The notes under the pieces were generated by a model, which did not search any database, was not told where the DNA came from, and saw only the letters and a program-made list of their open reading frames with translations. Below are positions 45,601 through 46,204 of a stretch of 46,204 nucleotides of DNA, in pieces. Each line of letters opens with the position of its first letter. Position 1 is the first letter of the stretch. The stretch lies in contig NZ_JANJOU010000025.1 of NCBI RefSeq assembly GCF_024594815.1, forward strand, positions 1 to 46,204, in the 5' to 3' direction. The position numbers and the translations under genes were made by a program. The DNA comes from Roseomonas populi. Its GTDB lineage: Bacteria; Pseudomonadota; Alphaproteobacteria; Acetobacterales; Acetobacteraceae.

Positions 45601-45988
45601 GCGCGGCTTCCAGGGCGGGGATGTCCAGCGGATCGCCCTGCCGAAGGGTGATCGCGGCGTAGGTCTCGGGCGGGGGTAGGCGCAGCGTGGCCGCTTCGAT
45701 GCCGGCGATCAGCAGCACGGGGCGCTCGTCCCGCGCCGCCAGGGCCTTCAGCACGGCCATGCGCTGGCCCATCGCCTGGCGGGAGGGTGAGGCGCGGTCA
45801 TAGGGCAGGCAATCCCAACCCGGCAGGTGCAGCACCGCCATGCCGGGCGCCAGCGCGGCGGCGGCGCGGGCCAGGCGGGCGGCGCGGGCCTCGCTGCGCG
45901 CGACATGGATCGCGGCGCCCGCGCTCTCGGCGCGCTCCACCAGCCCGGCGGCCAGAAGGCCCTCCGGTTCCGCTGCCAGCGCTGCCAT
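42674..45988 (-). CDS. Mfd, transcription-repair coupling factor
   Basis: An ATP-driven translocase that removes RNA polymerase stalled at DNA damage and recruits UvrA. The 1,104-residue protein follows the family order: a UvrB-like N-terminal part (HLPGWDCLPYDRASPS, VEHEEGRITSIRHYDPLTQR), the polymerase-interacting domain (VIHMDHGLGALRGVE, LVPLDEMDRIWRYG), the RecG-like helicase with Walker A GDVGFGKTE and DEEQRFGAKQKE, MTATPIPRTL, and STNIVETGLDVPRANTM, then a C-terminal UvrA-masking domain. ATG 45988 matches the expected N-terminus. selD follows 33 bases downstream. Confidence 0.96.
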   Translation of the reverse strand: MAALAAEPEGLLAAGLVERAESAGAAIHVARSEARAARLARAAAALAPGMAVLHLPGWDCLPYDRASPSRQAMGQRMAVLKALAARDERPVLLIAGIEAATLRLPPPETYAAITLRQGDPLDIPALEAALERLGYVLDERVDEPGEAALHGSVLDVYPPGGEALPCRVEHEEGRITSIRHYDPLTQRSLEDAAESVTLGPASEVVWPEGSEERHAPGLEHSLAEIYPDLVTPFALLPGAPVSLDPEVEELRPQRWAEVTDAHRARITLAPLEEGARRPSDPARLHLDDAAWAEAMGGREVTALEEPPEEPEGTTPRFIEAEEPEEAFLSFLEERVAEGGRVALAGRESRRGRALSRLVRQRLGWEPERYADWAALRAAAPGRFGLMDGMLDAGFAAGDITVIAPGDVRPAATRKREAEQQAALGLMGTALQPGDAVIHMDHGLGALRGVETVEAGEAALDTLVLEYAGGARQLVPLDEMDRIWRYGAEAEGVSLDHLGSESWPKRRAQVEGQVAATARALEEMTRERGARTAPVLRPRGGAYARFAARFPHALTPDQEEGINAVLADLASGQPMDRLVCGDVGFGKTEVALRAAAVAALAGKQVAVMAPTTVLVRQHLTTFRRRFAGMKVNGRTIRIEQLSRLSKPAEAKAVKAGLKDGSVHIVIGTQALTAKGVAFADLGLLVIDEEQRFGAKQKEAARKLGADTHLLSMTATPIPRTLQSALVGLQELSVIATPPGRRQPIHTVHVPMDDAVLRQALMREKRRGGQSFVVLSRIEDLPDMRKRVEELLPELSIIEAHGELPAEEVDTALVRFAEGDGDVLLSTNIVETGLDVPRANTMLVHRADRFGIAQLHQLRGRVGRGRVRGSIVLMTDPADPPSPLTLKRLKALEAHDRVGAGFAISARDMDLRGAGDLLGEEQAGHVKLIGLDLYQHLLDHALREARGETVAEGWTPQISIGVHAGIPREHVEEEAVRVELHARLASILRRGDAVALGDFAEEVEDRFGTPPEPLANLLALAWLRLRCRRLGIAELKVGPSAAAAAFRGEPPPVEPPLERRGERIVLPRESKDAAGQLAAATELLDRLSKRRKKAKSADLEEARPAA

Positions 45989-46047
45989 GCGTGTTCCCCC
46001 TGGTCGTCCTGAAGTGGCTTCAGAACGCGGGAGGGGCGGGAAGGGTG

Positions 46048-46204
46048 TCAGCCCTCCGTGCGGCCCGCGGCGAGGGAGACCAGTTCGGCTCCGTCGTCCA
46101 CCAGTTCGCCTGGGGAGCAGAGGATGGTGGCGACGGCGCCTTCTGCCGGGGCGGTGATGCGCATCTGGACCTTCATTGCCTCCATCACCAGCAGCACTGC
46201 CCCG
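46048..46204 (-). CDS. Biotin carboxyl-carrier C-terminus of an acyl-CoA carboxylase alpha subunit (partial)
   Basis: Only the last 51 residues are in the window; the gene continues past 46204. The segment VMEAMKVQMRITAPAEGAV contains the biotinylation motif EAMKVQM (biotin on the Lys), and the rest, SPGELVDDGAELVSL, completes the biotinyl domain. The M-K-V-Q-M form and the short end after the domain fit a fused biotin carboxylase/carrier subunit of propionyl-, methylcrotonyl- or similar CoA carboxylases, more than the free AccB. It ends 59 bases before the mfd start and on the same strand. Confidence 0.9.
   Translation of the reverse strand, partial: GAVLLVMEAMKVQMRITAPAEGAVATILCSPGELVDDGAELVSLAAGRTEG

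Overview
The window is a very GC-rich (roughly 70 percent) bacterial chromosome segment with tightly packed, often overlapping genes and frequent GTG and TTG starts. Protein families and gene order (hopanoid genes, tricarballylate-type oxidation genes with Bug receptors, a membrane formate dehydrogenase with a full selenocysteine kit) suggest an alphaproteobacterium of the Acetobacteraceae/Rhodospirillales type, for example Roseomonas-like. That placement is inferred from gene content and was not tested by a search.

Layout. (1) 1-5.3 kb: heptose-precursor enzyme hldE (-), two tandem unrecognised proteins that look like catalytically dead EAL-fold proteins (+), an ABC ATPase without a permease, and a GntR/FCD regulator. 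(2) 5.3-11.3 kb: a carboxylic-acid utilisation region: DUF1428 protein, tcuA-tcuB, a class II aldolase family protein, and two divergent Bug-type periplasmic receptors. (3) 11.4-29.9 kb: a hopanoid locus (hpnM, mlaA, hpnN, hpnL-like, hpnH, hpnG, shc/hpnF, hpnB, hpnA) with a complete 2-aminoethylphosphonate (AEP) pathway inserted in it: pepM fused to a nucleotidyltransferase, ppd, phnW, a stand-alone pntC-type cytidylyltransferase, and a CDP-alcohol phosphatidyltransferase coupled to a ferritin-like diiron protein. A frameshifted 3' relic of ispH lies directly upstream of hpnH. (4) 30.3-42.6 kb: a selenium island: formate dehydrogenase fdoG (with an in-frame TGA at codon 200 and a recognisable bacterial SECIS hairpin), fdoH, fdoI, fdhE, selA, a Sel1-repeat gene, selB, selC (tRNA-Sec) and a small unknown gene form one + strand run; selD lies nearby on the - strand. 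(5) 42.7-46.2 kb: mfd and the 3' end of a biotin-carrying carboxylase subunit.

How the parts fit. In region 3, PEP would be rearranged to phosphonopyruvate (PepM), decarboxylated (Ppd), transaminated to AEP (PhnW), activated to CDP-AEP (PntC-like) and moved to an alcohol acceptor by the CDP-alcohol phosphatidyltransferase. This gives an AEP phosphonolipid, or less likely an AEP-modified hopanoid. The pntC-like gene lies head of hpnN and mlaA, and the hpnL-like flippase gene is translationally coupled between ppd and phnW, so headgroup synthesis and envelope lipid transport appear wired together. The diiron protein may modify the product. This hopanoid-phosphonolipid locus is the best candidate for an under-described system here.

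In region 4, the only selenoprotein visible is the formate dehydrogenase that heads the operon encoding its own decoding machinery. The tRNA-Sec gene lies entirely inside the 3' coding end of selB, so maturing the tRNA should cut the selB message.
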